64,000 nucleotides of DNA from Mycobacterium sp. 141 (GTDB lineage: Bacteria > Actinomycetota > Actinomycetes > Mycobacteriales > Mycobacteriaceae): NCBI RefSeq assembly GCF_000382405.1, contig NZ_KB908258.1, forward strand, positions 186,001 through 250,000, in the 5' to 3' direction. Below, piece after piece: positions 63,759 through 64,000 of this stretch (the stretch's first letter is position 1; each line of letters opens with the position of its first letter). The position numbers and the translations under genes were made by a program. The notes under the pieces were generated by a model. The model ran no database searches. It was not told the origin of the DNA and worked only from the letters and a program-made list of their open reading frames with translations.

Positions 63759-64000
63759 GTACGGACTTTCTCTCTTTCTCCGCGAAATAGCCTTGATGGT
63801 CGCTTAAGCCACGCCTGCGCAGCCATGGCTTCATTTTGACGCGGCTTGTCGGATCCCGTGACCACGATCGCGGCATGGGGACGATATTCGTAGGCAGCCA
63901 AGCGGTAGCACGAGGCGAACTGACCAGGGGCCGCTTGAGGGCTGCGTAACGGTCGATATATCCCGACATTTACCAACCGCGGATGGCCGAGCCATCGCTC
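63759..64000. other. Right edge, no convincing gene
   Basis: Two overlapping open stretches exist on the minus strand (for example 63742-63969, 75 codons, starting MSGYIDRYAALKRPL). Neither has a recognisable motif, and both run into lprE. The region is less GC-rich than average. It may hold a remnant or the end of a gene beyond the window. Confidence 0.35.

Overview
The window is high-GC chromosomal DNA of a mycobacterium, most likely a fast-growing Mycolicibacterium. The evidence is the run of genes recognisable as neighbours of the M. tuberculosis Rv1292 to Rv1252c block (argS, Rrf2 regulator, cysD/cysN, oppBCDA, SbcCD-like pair, lprC/lprB, paired ABC exporters, Rv1264-type cyclase, HIT protein, udgB, tap, glcD-like oxidase, acyltransferase, deaD, lprE). 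These matches come from recalled protein sequences, not from a search. Frequent ATGA/GTGA overlaps, GTG starts and mycobacterial LexA, IdeR and TACCC-N5-GGGTA copper boxes agree with this.

Layout. 1-1.9 kb: argS (5' part, runs off the left edge), tRNA-Arg(CCG), a small secreted protein. 2-7.6 kb: PadR regulator, NTF2-like and F420/flavin LLM genes, a damaged glycosyltransferase/prolyl-hydroxylase locus, an MFS transporter, a VOC protein. 7.7-10.8 kb: an accessory patch with a family-2 glycosyltransferase, an IS3-type transposase remnant and a frameshifted copy of the small secreted protein, then an Rrf2 regulator. 10.8-15.4 kb: amidotransferase and the sulfate activation operon cysD-cysNC-cysQ, preceded by a predicted leaderless 15-codon leader ORF. 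15.4-23.8 kb: a five-gene operon (response regulator, histidine kinase, GT39, GT2-GtrA, GT39) with a divergent secreted protein. 24-29.5 kb: oppBCDA. 29.5-40 kb: alpha/beta hydrolase, SbcCD-like pair, SixA-type phosphatase, lipoproteins LprC/LprB, heterodimeric ABC exporter. 40-47 kb: small hypotheticals, ECF sigma factor with ogt, then a copper island (CPx ATPase, truncated secreted protein, CopZ, two-component system, DUF305 lipoprotein) around one palindromic box. 47-64 kb: Rv1264-type adenylyl cyclase, DNA glycosylase, LexA-controlled 13E12-type HNH protein, AraC and VOC genes, an isolated mbtM-like acyl-AMP ligase, HIT, LLM, udgB, tap, glcD-like oxidase, rhomboid, IdeR-controlled siderophore-interacting protein, acyltransferase, deaD and lprE.

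The most unusual items are: (i) a GlcNAc-transferase-like gene next to a prolyl-4-hydroxylase-like gene, in which a deletion seems to have fused the start of an unknown short gene to the C-terminal part of the transferase; (ii) a promoter placed so that the cysD transcript should begin at the ATG of a 15-codon ORF whose stop overlaps the cysD start; (iii) a family of small secreted proteins ending in a TPEGFA-type C-terminus, with two intact members and one decayed copy; (iv) a LexA box overlapping the start codon of the HNH protein. No CRISPR array, integrase or complete insertion sequence was seen.
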